From Candidatus Poribacteria bacterium (lineage in GTDB: Bacteria; Poribacteria; WGA-4E; WGA-3G), in assembly GCA_958295945.1 (NCBI GenBank), contig OY282386.1, positions 2,493,864 through 2,557,863 of the forward strand: 64,000 nucleotides of DNA, written 5' to 3'. A program made the translations under genes and the position numbers. How positions within the stretch are numbered: position 1 is the stretch's first letter; the number at the start of each line of letters is the position of its first letter. Below are positions 1 to 9,238 of this stretch, piece after piece. Below the pieces are notes generated by a model, which was not told the origin of the DNA, made no database searches, and saw nothing but the letters and a program-made list of their open reading frames with translations.

Positions 1-605
1 TTTGAGAGATACGCGATTCCCATCGCCACCCCAGATAAAATATAGTTCCTCCTTTTGCCACTGCGTATGCCACGAAGCAAAAACCAACATGATACTTGCA
101 CCCATAGGAGCAAAGCAATATCTATGTGATCCGAATAACGATAACCGTGAACTGAAGCAAAGAGAAACGGATTAAACGCCTGAAGGAACGCTGCGATAAG
201 TCCTGCACGTTTATCAAAAAGATCGGAAGCGATCCGGAATGTCAACCAAGCTGAAAGCACAAGGCTGATAGCAGATGGTAAACGCAATGCAAAAGCGTTG
301 ATCCCGAAAATAAAGTGTGATAGACATATTTGCCACATAGCCACTGGCGGTTTGTGTAGCCAAATGTGGTTGTTCCCCCAACTTTTGTAATCATATTCAA
401 GCCACGGTTGATCGTAAAGCGTAAATTTTAACGGATGTTTCGTCAAATTCCGAGCAACTATCGCATGAAAACCTTCATCCCAAAAGTGGATCTTGCTATG
501 TCCAAGGTTCCGTAATACTAATACAAAAGATGCAATCAGAATACATAAGAGTATTATTTTTATATGTATATTTTTGCTATTTATAAATGTGTTCTCAAAA
601 ATCAT
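1..605 (-). CDS. GT39/ArnT-like membrane glycosyltransferase, C-terminus cut by window edge
   Basis: Reading the minus strand from an ATG at 605 gives an open frame to the left edge of the window (about 201 residues, no stop). It begins with a hydrophobic segment (IILLCILIASFVLVL), followed by a short luminal loop with FWDEGFHAIVARN, then HKPPVAMW, ALRLPSA and several further membrane helices. The D-E pair in the first loop and the KPP motif are typical of the dolichyl-phosphate-mannose mannosyltransferase / ArnT superfamily (GT39, PMT_2), which moves sugars from polyprenyl-phosphate carriers in the cytoplasmic membrane. The acceptor cannot be inferred. The C-terminal part lies outside the window. 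Confidence 0.8.
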   Translation of the reverse strand, partial: MIFENTFINSKNIHIKIILLCILIASFVLVLRNLGHSKIHFWDEGFHAIVARNLTKHPLKFTLYDQPWLEYDYKSWGNNHIWLHKPPVAMWQICLSHFIFGINAFALRLPSAISLVLSAWLTFRIASDLFDKRAGLIAAFLQAFNPFLFASVHGYRYSDHIDIALLLWVQVSCWFLLRGIRSGKRRNYILSGVAMGIAYLS

Positions 606-710
606 CTGTCCTGTTCAATAGACCTGACCTACAGCTGTTTGTTTATATCTATTTTATGAAATACGAGTTCTATATTTTTCAGTGTTCTGTCGTAAGACTA
701 ACGTGTTATA

Positions 711-1334
711 TTATACCTTATCACCAACGTAGTGAAATAAATACAACATCCCAATTCCACCGATGACCATGAACACTCCCATAATCAAATAAAAGATAAA
801 GGTGATAAGTTTGATTGGTCCGGATGAAAGACTGAAATGGTTATTCATTTCCACGGCTATTTTTGAAAGCACAGAACGGTGTTCACGCTGTTTAATCTTG
901 ATCATTCCTGACCCCAACCAAGACTGAATAGCAACTTGTAAATCCGCATCTATAGATGTTAACCGAATGGAAGACAAAGATTCTTCGTAAGGTAACTGAA
1001 GCTTTTCAAGAGCAGCAAGGAGTGCTTCACGGAATGTCGTATCGGTTATGCCGTAGGCAGCATACCCTTTCAGAGCGAAAAACATCATGACAAGAACAAC
1101 AGAAAATATGGCAGGATTTAACCAATCCATCAAACCCATGTCATATCGAAAAAAGAATGGCATTATTATGCATGGTACAAAACCAACTAACATGACTAAT
1201 AGCAACCATCTATTTGATAGTAAGAACGGTATTCTGGTTAAAATTCCACGTAACCCTAAAATCAAGAAAAATGCCGCCATAACTCCAAACATAATCGGTA
1301 GCATAATTGAAAACATTTGGAAATTAAAGTCCAT
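711..1334 (-). CDS. Membrane protein of unknown function (four predicted helices)
   Basis: About 207 residues. A longer in-frame start exists at 1379, but the ATG at 1334 has an AAGGAG Shine-Dalgarno at 1342-1347 on the minus strand, so I take that one. There is a hydrophobic helix at the N-terminus (FSIMLPIMFGVMAAFFLILG), two more in the next 60 residues, a soluble middle part of about 80 residues containing TDTTFREALLAALEKLQLPYEE, and a last helix (LITFIFYLIMGVFMVIGGIG) near the C-terminus. I recognise no family and no catalytic motif. It lies between the GT39 gene and a dehydrogenase with gaps of about 75-105 bases, so it may be monocistronic. Confidence 0.65.
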   Translation of the reverse strand: MDFNFQMFSIMLPIMFGVMAAFFLILGLRGILTRIPFLLSNRWLLLVMLVGFVPCIIMPFFFRYDMGLMDWLNPAIFSVVLVMMFFALKGYAAYGITDTTFREALLAALEKLQLPYEESLSSIRLTSIDADLQVAIQSWLGSGMIKIKQREHRSVLSKIAVEMNNHFSLSSGPIKLITFIFYLIMGVFMVIGGIGMLYLFHYVGDKV

Positions 1335-1408
1335 CTTTTTACTCCTTAAACGACTGTGGTAAGCGCGGTTTTTAACCACACATTATTCCAAAATTGCTTG
1401 TATCAAAC

Positions 1409-2410
1409 TTATACCCAGCCATCTTCAATCATTAGGGTTAATGGTGATTCCATCTCTTCCATTGGGAACTGAACCCGTTGCCTTTTCCGTGATGACTCAT
1501 AAATTGCCATGAGTAGTTCAAGGGTCGCATATCCGCATTGACCACTTGAACGATGTTCGCGATCTTCCTCAATGGCCATAATCATGTCTCGCACAGGCGT
1601 AATTTCTGATGGTAGTTCTGGTGTTATCCATGCCCCACTTGTCTCTTCGTTTCGGTAACGGATGCCCGGACCACCAGGAGCTGCAAGTTCTATTTCACCT
1701 TCTGTACCATAGCAATAAATATGGTGGTAACCGGGTGCTGTGTCGTTTCCTGATTCAATGATACCTCGCACGTTGTCTTCAAACTTGAAGTAACCGACTG
1801 CAAAGTCTTCGGAGTGCAAATCGTATTTTGTCGGTGTGCCAATACGTTCAATTTGCCCAATCACCCAACTGACAGGAGTGTCTCCGTGAAGATACAACAT
1901 CAGATCAACGGTATGTGTAGCATTGTCCTTCAGATCACCACCACCGCAGATGCCGTGAATTCGGAAGATGTCACCGATAGCACCGTCAGTAATCATCTGT
2001 CTTGCATGCTGATAAGGTGTGCTAAAACGCACCTGATGGTCAATAGCCAACTTCACACCGTTCTCTGAACACGACTCAAGCATTCCTTTTGCTTGTCCGA
2101 GGTTCTCCGCCATCGGTTTTTCCGACAGAATACCTTTTACACCGTGTTTTGCTGTTTCAATCACAAGCGGAGCATGGTGTTTTGGACGTGTACATACTGA
2201 TACCAGATCTATATCTTCTGTTTGCAGCATTTCAATGAAATCTGTGTATCGTCCTTGGACTTCATATTTTTCGCCATAGGCATTAAGTCGATCTTCATCA
2301 ATATCTGCAATAGCGATAATTTTTGCCCGCGGTTCATTCACATACCATCCAGCGTGCATGTGTGAAATCCCACCGCATCCAATTATCGCAACATTATATA
2401 TCTTATCCAT
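1409..2410 (-). CDS. Gfo/Idh/MocA family NAD(P)-dependent oxidoreductase
   Basis: 333 residues, the usual length of the family. The N-terminal Rossmann fold starts with VAIIGCGGIS (dinucleotide-binding glycine motif), followed by an acidic strand end (AIADIDEDRL) that would bind the ribose. The family lysine motif appears as SEKPMAENL at about residues 96-104, and the second half holds the substrate-binding alpha/beta domain with THTVDLMLYL, which carries the usual catalytic His. Such enzymes oxidise or reduce sugars, inositols and related polyols; the substrate cannot be told from sequence. The last residues (SPLTLMIEDGWV) are ordinary. A second member of the family is at 58511. Confidence 0.9.
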   Translation of the reverse strand: MDKIYNVAIIGCGGISHMHAGWYVNEPRAKIIAIADIDEDRLNAYGEKYEVQGRYTDFIEMLQTEDIDLVSVCTRPKHHAPLVIETAKHGVKGILSEKPMAENLGQAKGMLESCSENGVKLAIDHQVRFSTPYQHARQMITDGAIGDIFRIHGICGGGDLKDNATHTVDLMLYLHGDTPVSWVIGQIERIGTPTKYDLHSEDFAVGYFKFEDNVRGIIESGNDTAPGYHHIYCYGTEGEIELAAPGGPGIRYRNEETSGAWITPELPSEITPVRDMIMAIEEDREHRSSGQCGYATLELLMAIYESSRKRQRVQFPMEEMESPLTLMIEDGWV

Positions 2411-2428
2411 TGTAAGTTCCTTTCGTTC

Positions 2429-3256
2429 CTATAAGTCAGATTCGTTAATTTTATTATAGATGTCGGCACCCATATTTACTAATTTTTCACGGATTTCATC
2501 CCAATCATCTCGGTCATTTTTCCCTTTATCAAGGACTGGAAATTGTACTCTTATCTGCTTCGGTGAATCGTTATATTCGTAAGAGTAGTCGGATTCCGGG
2601 AATAATTCCATTACCTTATCTCTACGTTCTAAAGGATTTTCTCCTTGAAAGTACAATTGAGTATAGCATCGTTGGTTAGTAATGAACAGGACCACACCAA
2701 TATTCCTAATAGCCTTCGATATCCAACCTTCGTTACTTAAAGGTACAGGTTTCCCAGAAAATAGTTCTCCGAATTCACCATTACGGATCGGTGCCCAGAA
2801 TTCACTATAACCTACTTGGGAACGCTTTTCGGTTTGGATATCTATTGCGGGTCTGGCGACGTGATGAAAGGAAAGTTCACTGTGTGAATTGGCTTGTGCT
2901 TGAATTAAAAACCAGTTGACGTTACTATCTTCATTGCGGTGATTGCATGTAACGATCATCAATTCCTCAAAGTCTTCAGCGACTAACACAGCTACATCGG
3001 CTTTTTTCAACCGTGCGTAAGCCTCAAGTCTACCCCAATGATCCCAATCTGCTTTACCAAATTGGTTTTCAATCACAAGTGTACCATCTTCGCCGGTAGC
3101 GACAATATCTGCCTTGCGCGTGCCAACGTTAGCTTCTGTCTCAGCATCTTCAAATTTACCAACATTGAGCACATCAAGTGTATTGGCAAGATCCGCAGAG
3201 AACTCCTCTTCCCGTGTATAAATTTCCGATAGTGATTTTGTTTTTTGAAGGTTCAT
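2429..3256 (-). CDS. DUF4268-type protein with PD-(D/E)XK nuclease-like fold
   Basis: 275 residues. The segment RKADIVATGEDGTLVIENQ at about residues 48-66, followed by KADWDHWGRLEAYA, is the conserved core of DUF4268 proteins, where the D...E-x-Q arrangement corresponds to a PD-(D/E)XK active site with Gln in place of the usual Lys. The C-terminal half (QRCYTQLYFQG, KVMELFPESDYSYEY) matches the rest of that family. Proteins of this type are scattered through prokaryotic accessory regions and are often annotated as predicted nucleases, but no reaction is established. It ends 18 bases upstream of the dehydrogenase start and may be cotranscribed with it. Confidence 0.75.
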   Translation of the reverse strand: MNLQKTKSLSEIYTREEEFSADLANTLDVLNVGKFEDAETEANVGTRKADIVATGEDGTLVIENQFGKADWDHWGRLEAYARLKKADVAVLVAEDFEELMIVTCNHRNEDSNVNWFLIQAQANSHSELSFHHVARPAIDIQTEKRSQVGYSEFWAPIRNGEFGELFSGKPVPLSNEGWISKAIRNIGVVLFITNQRCYTQLYFQGENPLERRDKVMELFPESDYSYEYNDSPKQIRVQFPVLDKGKNDRDDWDEIREKLVNMGADIYNKINESDL

Positions 3257-3739
3257 TTGATTGTTATAAATTTCTCCTATTTCAATACCTTCGCCATTTT
3301 TACGTGCTTCAATCGAATGAGAATATAGTGTTGCTCTATAATTGATCTGTGATATTGTGCGATAGCATGAATAAAAATAACTTTAGGTTTTTCTTGAAGT
3401 GTTTTTAATTATCATAACCCAAGTTGCTACCTATCAGAATCTGGTCACCTTCGTTTTCTTTAAGTTATCCACTCTTCCGCTCCAGCGGAGCGGTATGTTT
3501 ATAGCACGCACTTTGTTTCAGTCTTCCGCTCCAGCGGAGCGGTATGTGAAAGAACCCTGAACAGACCGGACGACTCGTTGGACCATTTCTAATAATAGAT
3601 GCTTCCTTAACGTAGCATAAACTGTGAGTTTGTGCAGTATTCAAAAGGTTTTCATAACAACAAACCGCACAATCTGGCAGAATGTGCTACAATTGGCGAA
3701 GGTATTGCTATTTATAGAACAGTTTTTATACACATCTTG
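3257..3739. other. Intergenic region with hairpin direct repeat, no gene seen
   Basis: No credible reading frame. It holds the leader of the DUF4268 gene, a copy of a dispersed segment at 3412-3436 (CATAACCCAAGTTGCTACCT, also at 12134-12155 with changes) and the two-copy hairpin repeat at 3473-3547. The region sits between a minus-strand gene start and a minus-strand gene end, so it should contain the promoter of the DUF4268 gene and the terminator of the toxin-antitoxin cluster; I could not place either with confidence. Confidence 0.6.
3473..3547. repeat. Two direct copies of a 26-bp hairpin repeat
   Basis: Two identical 26-base copies, 3473-3498 and 3522-3547, separated by 23 bases. Each contains the stem CCGCTC/GAGCGG with a 5-base loop, so each can form a small hairpin, and each ends in GGTATGT. 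Only two copies exist and there is no cas gene, so this is a REP-like pair and not a CRISPR array. Confidence 0.8.
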
Positions 3740-4114
3740 CTAAAGGTTCAAAGTATGTCGTAAAGCCTCATCAGTTTTATTCATTGGAATTGAACCAATA
3801 ACACGGTCAATTTCAGATTCTGCTACAGTAGCAAGATTGTCTGTCATCACTACCGAGTCCGTAATTAACCCCGATTGTTGTCCCTCAGGAGTGGCAAGGA
3901 TAATTGGAACACGACTCCGATGGTTAGTCCGGAACATCTTGCTGGTTATCATCGCTACAATTAATTGTGATAGACCCGTTCGCAGATTATTTGCTTGAAC
4001 GATTAATGCTGGACGCGGTTTGGCTGTAAGCATGTTTGAATCTGGGAAAATTGCTAAAACGACATCACCGCGTTTGTAGTTTGGCTTTCTCCTCATCATA
4101 GTTGTCATAGACAC
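3740..4114 (-). CDS. Type II toxin, MazF/PemK family endoribonuclease
   Basis: 124 residues from the first Met; later Met residues at positions 3, 6 and 7 are equally possible. The core KRGDVVLAIFPDSNMLTAKPRPALIVQ is the classic start of the PemK/MazF SH3-like barrel (KRGDIV...RPALVV), followed by the conserved ITSK region and SGLITDSVVMTDNL, then a C-terminal helix. Such toxins cleave mRNA at short sequences and are silenced by a cognate antitoxin. The start overlaps the 3' end of the upstream antitoxin gene by about 50 bases, the usual translational coupling. It is the last gene of a four-gene minus-strand cluster beginning at 5200. Confidence 0.88.
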   Translation of the reverse strand: MSMTTMMRRKPNYKRGDVVLAIFPDSNMLTAKPRPALIVQANNLRTGLSQLIVAMITSKMFRTNHRSRVPIILATPEGQQSGLITDSVVMTDNLATVAESEIDRVIGSIPMNKTDEALRHTLNL

Positions 4115-4325
4115 TCATCTCAGGACTTTCCCAATCCTCAACAAAGGTTGAAAAACGTGCACGTAAATCTGCCGCTTGGGTTTCGTCAATACCACGTTCA
4201 CGCAAATCAATAGAACCGGGTGAAAGAAAAGTTACGATCACGCGGGTGCCTTCACATATATCATTGGGTGTTTCTGAAAGTTCTATTTTACCGTTGTAGT
4301 ATGTACCTTCAATCGTTGTAGACAT
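4065..4325 (-). CDS. Antitoxin paired with the MazF/PemK toxin
   Basis: 86 residues. The N-terminus TIEGTYYNGKIELSETPNDI followed by GTRVIVTF is a compact beta-rich module that I recognise from small antitoxins (DUF104/AbrB-like) encoded next to PemK/MazF toxins; it would bind DNA. The charged C-terminal part, with ETQAADLRARFSTFVEDW and a run of Asp/Glu, would wrap the toxin. It overlaps the toxin gene, which is the strongest support for the role. Family naming is from memory of the motif, not a search. Confidence 0.75.
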   Translation of the reverse strand: MSTTIEGTYYNGKIELSETPNDICEGTRVIVTFLSPGSIDLRERGIDETQAADLRARFSTFVEDWESPEMSVYDNYDEEKAKLQTR

Positions 4326-4332
4326 GGTTATT

Positions 4333-4545
4333 CTACCTCATTTTTCTATTCAATAAAGATCTCAACGCTTCATTAACAGCTTCTTCATTAGGAAAAGCAG
4401 CTGCAACATCTGGATCAAGTTTAATCATATTTGTACCTGCAGCGTAACGTTCTGCATATTTCCCACGAATGCCGTTTTCCAGCAGCGTTTCGTCATATTC
4501 AGGACGCAATTCGTCATTAAGTTCGGTTATTTTATCCATTTTCAT
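4333..4545 (-). CDS. Small antitoxin-like protein (NGIRGKYAERYAAGTN family)
   Basis: 70 residues starting from the ATG at 4545, which has AGGGAG nine bases upstream; a longer frame to 4602 lacks support. The protein contains NGIRGKYAERYAAGTN followed by IKLDPDVAAAFPNEEAVNEALR. This arrangement is common in small proteins of cyanobacteria and other toxin-rich genomes, where a short beta strand and a C-terminal helix pair resemble CopG/BrnA-like DNA-binding antitoxins. Its start overlaps the end of the upstream gene by 14 bases, and its stop is 7 bases from the next antitoxin start, so it is in the same operon. Its partner would be the 222-residue protein upstream. Confidence 0.6.
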   Translation of the reverse strand: MKMDKITELNDELRPEYDETLLENGIRGKYAERYAAGTNMIKLDPDVAAAFPNEEAVNEALRSLLNRKMR

Positions 4546-5200
4546 CTGGTCGTGCTCCCTTTTCCCAAATGTAAGCGTCAACATCTCGAACAGAAAGTCC
4601 AACGCGTTTTGAAGATTCTTCCAACAAGAGAATTGATTCTATTGCTGAAACATCTCGACATAAGAGATCTGATAATAAGTTGATAATATGCATGTCAGGT
4701 TTTGTAGTATCAGCACCAAAGAGCATGCGGAGATACTGAAAACCCGCGACTTTAAAGTGCTTTATATCCAGAAAGTAGCAATCCTGAGGGGTTGCTTGGA
4801 TTGCCCATATTTTCAAACTTTCTCCTTCAGGGATACTTGGTGTATTCTGAACAATCCTGCAAACATATTGTACTACTTGCTGAAGCATTATTGCCTTTCG
4901 TTCAGAGTAGAATTCAAGTTCTTGTTTCATGAACTCATAAGGATTTGGATAACTTGCTATAAGAGACTCTAAAGCAGTAACCTGTTTTATATTTGGGTGT
5001 GCCTCTTGAAAAGTTTTCTCTCGACGACGCACGACTCTGTCATAACTTGTACGGAGTGACAAAACGCACCTGATAACTTTAATAGCAGGAGGTAACGACT
5101 CTTCTTCATCTCTCGTTTTATTGGAAAGATGCTCTGCATGTTCCACTATCCATGCTACTACAGCATCAATATCGGACTCTGCAATAGTGATTTCTTTCAT
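4532..5200 (-). CDS. Hypothetical protein, possibly HhH-type, in a toxin-antitoxin operon
   Basis: 222 residues, largely helical. The first 130 residues are charged helices (HAEHLSNKTRDEEESLPPAIKVIRCVLSLRTSYDRVVRRRE). The last 80 contain FKVAGFQYLRMLFGADTTKPDMHI, which recalls the helix-hairpin-helix plus Asp region of endonuclease III-like glycosylases (G-V/I-G...VDTH), and end with VGLSVRDVDAYIWEKGA. The similarity is weak and the first HhH glycines are not clear, so I give no activity. It is the first gene of the cluster that includes two antitoxin-like genes and a MazF toxin, and its stop is overlapped by the next start. Confidence 0.5.
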   Translation of the reverse strand: MKEITIAESDIDAVVAWIVEHAEHLSNKTRDEEESLPPAIKVIRCVLSLRTSYDRVVRRREKTFQEAHPNIKQVTALESLIASYPNPYEFMKQELEFYSERKAIMLQQVVQYVCRIVQNTPSIPEGESLKIWAIQATPQDCYFLDIKHFKVAGFQYLRMLFGADTTKPDMHIINLLSDLLCRDVSAIESILLLEESSKRVGLSVRDVDAYIWEKGARPDENG

Positions 5201-5213
5201 TCTAAATTCTCCC

Positions 5214-8200
5214 TTAAAAGTCCAAACTCACACCCATCATAATCAGACGCGGAGAACTCCACGAAGCCGGACTGGAATGCTTCTGTGCAGTCAACGGAAT
5301 ACCATAACGATCATACGTAACTGCATCAAGTATGTTATATAAGTTCTTCGTGTTGAAGATATTCCGAATATCCGCAAAGAAGGTATACGTTACCCCACCA
5401 AGTAGACTCCGTTTGCTAACCAGTGCATCAACATTGTAAGTCGCAGGATACCGTTTTGAGTTAATCGCCGGTTTAACCGGTGCTCTCGGATTTGGTGTGT
5501 AGGGTAAACCGCTGGCATATCTACCGACAAAGTTAACAGCAGAAGTCCAAGGCAACTGTATGTCTAACGCAGCGGAAACAATGTGACGTTGATCCCAAGA
5601 CAACGGATGACTTTCAGTCACTTCAGGTTGCTGACGGTAATAAAGTAGGTATCCCAGATTTCGGCTGGAACCTTTACCCTTTGCAACGGAATAAGTATAA
5701 CTCAGCATACCAGAAACCGGACTCCCACCCGTGCGCCATTTTCGGATGGTAAGTTCAAATCCTTGCACGCGTCCGTAAATATCATTGAAGAAATAACTAT
5801 AATCGTTGGATATATCTACATGAACACTATTGACAAGGTTTTGAATGTCTTTGGTAAATCCTGTGATGTCAACTGTTAAATCATCCGTGAATTGCTGTGC
5901 AATTCCAACTTCATAAGCGATAGTCCTTTCAGGTTCCAAATCAGGGTTACCTCTTCTACGGATTGCACCTCGCATATCAAAATTAAGGTTTTCATACAGA
6001 TCATCACCGCGTGGTATCTGATAATAATGTCCGTATGTGAAGTGCAACTTTGCCCTTTCTGTAATCGGGAACGAAATACCAAGCCGTGGTGCGACCATGT
6101 GTTTCGTTGATGCCTCAACTGGATTATTGATAATTGGCAGTCCAACCGAATAGGTACTATCGTCCAATTTTATTGTGCCATCCTCTTCGTTTAGGACAAG
6201 CGGATCTTCCGGTTTTTCGGGTGAGATACCGTCTGGATTATATATGTCGTACCGCAACCCAGCATTGACAATCATACCCTCATATTCCATCTTATCTTGG
6301 GCATAAAGACTGACAGATGTAGGTGTTACATCGTAATACTCCATATACAGGTTTGAACTACCATAATTCGTTGTGCCGAGATTGTAGAGATGGTTCGTTG
6401 AAAATTCAATACCTGTCTGGATTTGATGATTTTCTGTAACTTGACTCGCAAAAACTCCCTTGAGAATGGATGTCGTGGAATTGCGGGTAACCCAAGAGTT
6501 GTTATCTCCAGCAACATCGTATGTAGTGTTATTATACGCTTGTTGCGCGGGGTTTCTAATTCGACCTTCTTCTTGATTCTGCTCAAAAGATTTTTCAGGA
6601 TCGTACGCGTTATCTTCAAATGTTTTATTCAACGGATCCCACAGTTTACTAGGCTGTTGACTATCGTAAGAACGGTGGAATTGTCCAAACGTTAAGGTAT
6701 AAAATGTCCCTGAGTTGATATTGTGTGAGAGTTGAATGGAAAGACTCCGACCATCCCTGTTATCCACTTCAATTGCATTGGGGATGAAACGTAAACTTCC
6801 ACCAGAGTTGTTAAATTCACGTATGTCATATAGTCCACTTGCAGTCAGTTTAATTTGCGGCGTCACTTGAAACTTGAGTTTGCCTTGTAGTGTGTGTCCA
6901 CCGCTATTACTATTTGGTAGATAACTTTCATCTCTACGCAACTGACTGGCGAAGGAGAATGTCAACCGATTACCCAATATCGGTCCACTCAGTGCGAACT
7001 CTCCGATGTGGCTCGGAGATAACCCGTATTTTTTTGTATCGTTGAATAACCCACTATATTGCTCCAAATCCACAATGTAACCATCTATCAGCGTAACCTG
7101 TTTTTTCTCATAGTCAATGACTGTGCCATCCGCGTCCATGTAGGGTTGACGTTCCATTATCACTTCACCCGTTTCTTCATTCACCTTGGCTTCACCTGTT
7201 TCAGGATCAATCACTGACTGTAGTGGATTTTCGGTTCTATCGGCATATACATTAGAACCAGGAAATATTTCTTTGAAGATGACCTGATCATCCCCTTCGC
7301 GTTCAGCTAATTCACCAACTGTAACAGGATTCCCGCGATAGGGGGTCTGATAATCATGAGGTTTGCCTATGAATATCCCTCTGAAAGGTTCAAGTGCTAC
7401 TGGTCGGAAACCGTTGTCTGGGTCTAACCAAGATCCGTAATAGGGATCACCATGGTGCTGTCCCCATTGTCCTACTCGATATCTAATCCTACCAGAGAAT
7501 TTATTTGTTCCAGCTTTCGTAATAAGATTAATCACACCAGATTGTGCATCACCGTGTTCCGCGTTAAATCCACCTGTGATGACTTCCATCTGTTCAAGCG
7601 CGTTTGTGCTAATCTGCAATCCCATACCTCTAAAAATCGGATCATTCACTGGAATACCATCAATCAGATATTTAATCTCCATTGACCTGCCACCGCGAAT
7701 GTGGAGCGAACCAGAAGAATTAAGCACAGCAACACCGGGTTGTGTTTGGAGAATACCATTCACGGTATCGCGCGGCATGGATGCAATTTCGTCTGCTTCA
7801 ATTATACGTGTCGTCTGCGTTACATCCTTTTTAATCAGGGGTTTGGTCGCTGTCACCGTAACACCTTCAAGTTCCATTACCTCTGTAGTTTCCAATGTGA
7901 AGTTAATGGTAGTGGTAAGACCCGCAAATACTGTTGTTGATGCAACGGTTTTGGATAGGTATCCCGATAATTCAGCACGAACGTCATATCCACCAGGATC
8001 AATGTTTGTCATGACATAGTAACCAGATTCGTTTGTTGTCGTAGAGGTGCTTGTGCCAACAATTGAAATCTTGACATTCGCTAACGGTTGTTTTGATGCT
8101 TCAGCGGTGACAATACCTGAGATTTTACCGATTGTCGCAGCATCAATCACTTGAACACCAAAAATTACAAATGATGTGAATATACTCAGAATGAAAAGAG

Positions 8201-8228
8201 CTGATTTTAAAATATTATCTACTTTCAA
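5214..8228 (-). CDS. TonB-dependent outer-membrane receptor with carboxypeptidase-regulatory domain
   Basis: 1004 residues starting at TTG (8228) with AGGAG seven bases upstream. A signal peptide (LFILSIFTSFVIFGVQVIDAA) is followed by a carboxypeptidase-regulatory-like domain at about 33-113 (GKISGIVTAEASKQPLANVKI...GGYDVRAELSGY), a short linker, and a plug domain at about 128-245 (VTVTATKP, LIDGIPVNDP, GGFNAEHGDAQSGVINLITK). The remaining 750 residues are beta barrel with the usual aromatic girdles and end in phenylalanine (MGVSLDF), as expected for Bam recognition. Proteins of this architecture import complex ligands or siderophores with TonB energy; the ligand is unknown. No SusD-like partner is adjacent. 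Confidence 0.9.
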   Translation of the reverse strand: MKVDNILKSALFILSIFTSFVIFGVQVIDAATIGKISGIVTAEASKQPLANVKISIVGTSTSTTTNESGYYVMTNIDPGGYDVRAELSGYLSKTVASTTVFAGLTTTINFTLETTEVMELEGVTVTATKPLIKKDVTQTTRIIEADEIASMPRDTVNGILQTQPGVAVLNSSGSLHIRGGRSMEIKYLIDGIPVNDPIFRGMGLQISTNALEQMEVITGGFNAEHGDAQSGVINLITKAGTNKFSGRIRYRVGQWGQHHGDPYYGSWLDPDNGFRPVALEPFRGIFIGKPHDYQTPYRGNPVTVGELAEREGDDQVIFKEIFPGSNVYADRTENPLQSVIDPETGEAKVNEETGEVIMERQPYMDADGTVIDYEKKQVTLIDGYIVDLEQYSGLFNDTKKYGLSPSHIGEFALSGPILGNRLTFSFASQLRRDESYLPNSNSGGHTLQGKLKFQVTPQIKLTASGLYDIREFNNSGGSLRFIPNAIEVDNRDGRSLSIQLSHNINSGTFYTLTFGQFHRSYDSQQPSKLWDPLNKTFEDNAYDPEKSFEQNQEEGRIRNPAQQAYNNTTYDVAGDNNSWVTRNSTTSILKGVFASQVTENHQIQTGIEFSTNHLYNLGTTNYGSSNLYMEYYDVTPTSVSLYAQDKMEYEGMIVNAGLRYDIYNPDGISPEKPEDPLVLNEEDGTIKLDDSTYSVGLPIINNPVEASTKHMVAPRLGISFPITERAKLHFTYGHYYQIPRGDDLYENLNFDMRGAIRRRGNPDLEPERTIAYEVGIAQQFTDDLTVDITGFTKDIQNLVNSVHVDISNDYSYFFNDIYGRVQGFELTIRKWRTGGSPVSGMLSYTYSVAKGKGSSRNLGYLLYYRQQPEVTESHPLSWDQRHIVSAALDIQLPWTSAVNFVGRYASGLPYTPNPRAPVKPAINSKRYPATYNVDALVSKRSLLGGVTYTFFADIRNIFNTKNLYNILDAVTYDRYGIPLTAQKHSSPASWSSPRLIMMGVSLDF

Positions 8229-8289
8229 TGGGCGACTCCTTTTCCTCTACAGCACACGACTTAAGTGTGCCGAAGTTGTTTATCAGACT

Positions 8290-9075
8290 TTACGCTTCTA
8301 ATACACTTTCAATGAATTTCAGACTTTTTAGACTACGTTCCGTATGGTATTGGATAAAACTACCAAGTATGAGTTTCAGTTCACGATGATTACGTTCAGA
8401 TGCGCGAATCCTATTCAATTTACCTAACTCAGATTTCCGCAAGTTCTTTAGCAATTCACAACTTCCAGGTGCAATTGAAAATGCTGAGGCATCTCTGTGT
8501 TGACACATACCACAGAGCAGTCCACCGAGGCGAACGCTGAAAAGCATCACCAATACAGGGTTTTGTGAATTTTGTAGAGGGGATGGTGCCACGATTGAAC
8601 CACAATTCGCACACTGAGAAAGTTGTGGCGCATACCCAGCAAGGTCAAGGAACTTTATTTCAAAGACTCGAACCAGTAACGGAACATCCGCAGTATCTGC
8701 TAAGAAATAGTAGGTATTTCGTAAGAGTTCAAAGACTTCGGGATTAGCATCACCTTCTGAGGCAATAGCATCAACTAATTCCGCTAAATAACAACCATAA
8801 GTAATCCGAGCAAAATCTGTTCGGATACCGTCAAAACCTTCAATTAGATCAAAACCTGTAAGACTCTGTAAGTCTTTGTTTTCGCGATAATTAAAAAGAA
8901 GCATGCCGTGGTTGAGCAGTTCTAAACTGCCACTCAGCTTACTTTTTGGGCTCTTTACACCGTAGGCCATAACTTTAACTTTTCCAAAATCGGGTGTATA
9001 GAAAGTGATGATCTTATGAGATTCTTGTAGAGTAAAGGCGCGAATTACAATCGCTTGCGTTTTTTGTGCGGGCAT
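8290..9075 (-). CDS. recO: DNA repair protein RecO
   Basis: 261 residues. It starts with the OB-fold typical of RecO (QAIVIRAFTLQESHKIITFYTPDFGKVKV) including the family pattern S-x-K-I and G-K-V. The helical second half has the zinc-binding cysteines as CANCG near residue 155 and CGMC about 35 residues later. RecO works with RecR to load RecA on SSB-coated gaps and anneals single strands. It lies just downstream (minus strand) of a tRNA-Pro gene and upstream of the TonB receptor gene. Length and motifs are normal. Confidence 0.92.
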   Translation of the reverse strand: MPAQKTQAIVIRAFTLQESHKIITFYTPDFGKVKVMAYGVKSPKSKLSGSLELLNHGMLLFNYRENKDLQSLTGFDLIEGFDGIRTDFARITYGCYLAELVDAIASEGDANPEVFELLRNTYYFLADTADVPLLVRVFEIKFLDLAGYAPQLSQCANCGSIVAPSPLQNSQNPVLVMLFSVRLGGLLCGMCQHRDASAFSIAPGSCELLKNLRKSELGKLNRIRASERNHRELKLILGSFIQYHTERSLKSLKFIESVLEA

Positions 9076-9114
9076 GGTTTTATGGGTATATGTGTGAAAT
9101 AAGGCGGGATGAAA

Positions 9115-9189
<75 letters not shown>

Positions 9190-9238
9190 TTTCGCTATAA
9201 TTATACCCACACTTATCGTCTTTGTCAAATCTTTTAAC

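Noticed and set aside
3473-3547. Possible two-unit CRISPR (26-base repeat, 23-base spacer)
   Set aside because: Only two repeats, very short spacer, and no cas genes; the unit is a hairpin like other intergenic repeats.
7576-8019. 147-codon plus-strand frame
   Set aside because: Antisense to the plug region of the TonB receptor.
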